Assembly (NCBI GenBank): GCA_934661715.1
Contig: CAKUJL010000124.1
Span: 1-5,005, forward strand
Length of the DNA stretch: 5,005 nucleotides
Direction of reading: 5' to 3'
Source of the DNA: an uncultured Oscillospiraceae bacterium
GTDB taxonomy: Bacteria > Bacillota > Clostridia > Oscillospirales > Oscillospiraceae
Shown: piece by piece, positions 4,977 through 5,005 of the stretch
How positions within the stretch are numbered: position 1 is the first letter of the stretch
How the letters are laid out: every line of letters starts with the position of its first letter
Translations under genes and position numbers: made by a program
Notes under the pieces: generated by a model
Database searches by the model: none
What the model saw: only the letters and a program-made list of their open reading frames with translations
What the model was told of the DNA's origin: nothing

Positions 4977-5005
4977 TTCGGGTGCGGCGGATGCGGGACG
5001 CACCT
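4953..5005 (-). CDS. Possible C-terminal end of a minus-strand gene (partial)
   Basis: One minus-strand frame is open from the window edge and ends with TAA at 4955-4953. Its 16 residues, VRPASAAPEPRRRVQS, resemble a disordered Ala/Pro/Arg-rich tail. If real, the gene converges on the GH3-like gene with about 400 bases of structured DNA between them. The piece is too short to prove coding, and the other two minus frames are also open here, so this is a weak call. No function can be proposed. Confidence 0.2.
   Translation of the reverse strand, partial: VRPASAAPEPRRRVQS

Overview
The window looks like chromosomal DNA of a GC-rich Firmicute of the class Clostridia, most likely an Oscillospiraceae/Ruminococcaceae gut or rumen lineage. 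This is inferred from the high GC content, the Clostridia-like two-component proteins, the AGGAG/GGAGG ribosome binding sites, and a GH3-family protein with the inverted domain order known from rumen and gut Clostridia. No rRNA, tRNA, CRISPR array, transposase or phage gene was seen.

Layout. Positions 1-78 hold a promoter-like region on the minus strand that reads out of the window. Positions 79-2204 (minus) are a two-gene operon: an OmpR/PhoB-type response regulator followed, with a 4-bp ATGA overlap, by a membrane-bound HAMP sensor histidine kinase. Positions 2205-2454 are a divergent promoter region, with a consensus TATAAT for the regulator operon on the minus strand and an extended -10 for the gene on the plus strand. 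Positions 2455-4554 (plus) encode a 699-residue GH3-like protein whose two GH3 domains are in inverted order and whose active-site motifs are largely lost, so it is probably a pseudoenzyme. Positions 4555-5005 contain no convincing complete gene but are densely structured: an intrinsic terminator, several hairpins, a 96-nt three-way-junction fold (4623-4718), a 22-nt perfect palindrome, and a 14-bp hairpin. At the right edge there may be the tail of a minus-strand gene.

How the parts relate. The regulator promoter and the promoter-like region beyond the kinase share a nearly identical 16-nt box (TTTTACAAA-n3-TTCA, 13 of 16 bases the same). Both lie just upstream of a good -10. The simplest reading is that the regulator controls its own operon and the next gene to the left. 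The boxes resemble OmpR-family direct repeats such as those of PhoP (phosphate) or CssR (secretion stress), but the signal cannot be decided from this window. The GH3-like gene is transcribed divergently and has no copy of the box.

The two observations most worth following are the structured intergenic element at 4623-4718, which may be a small RNA or a dispersed intergenic repeat, and the degenerate, shortened, domain-inverted GH3 protein.
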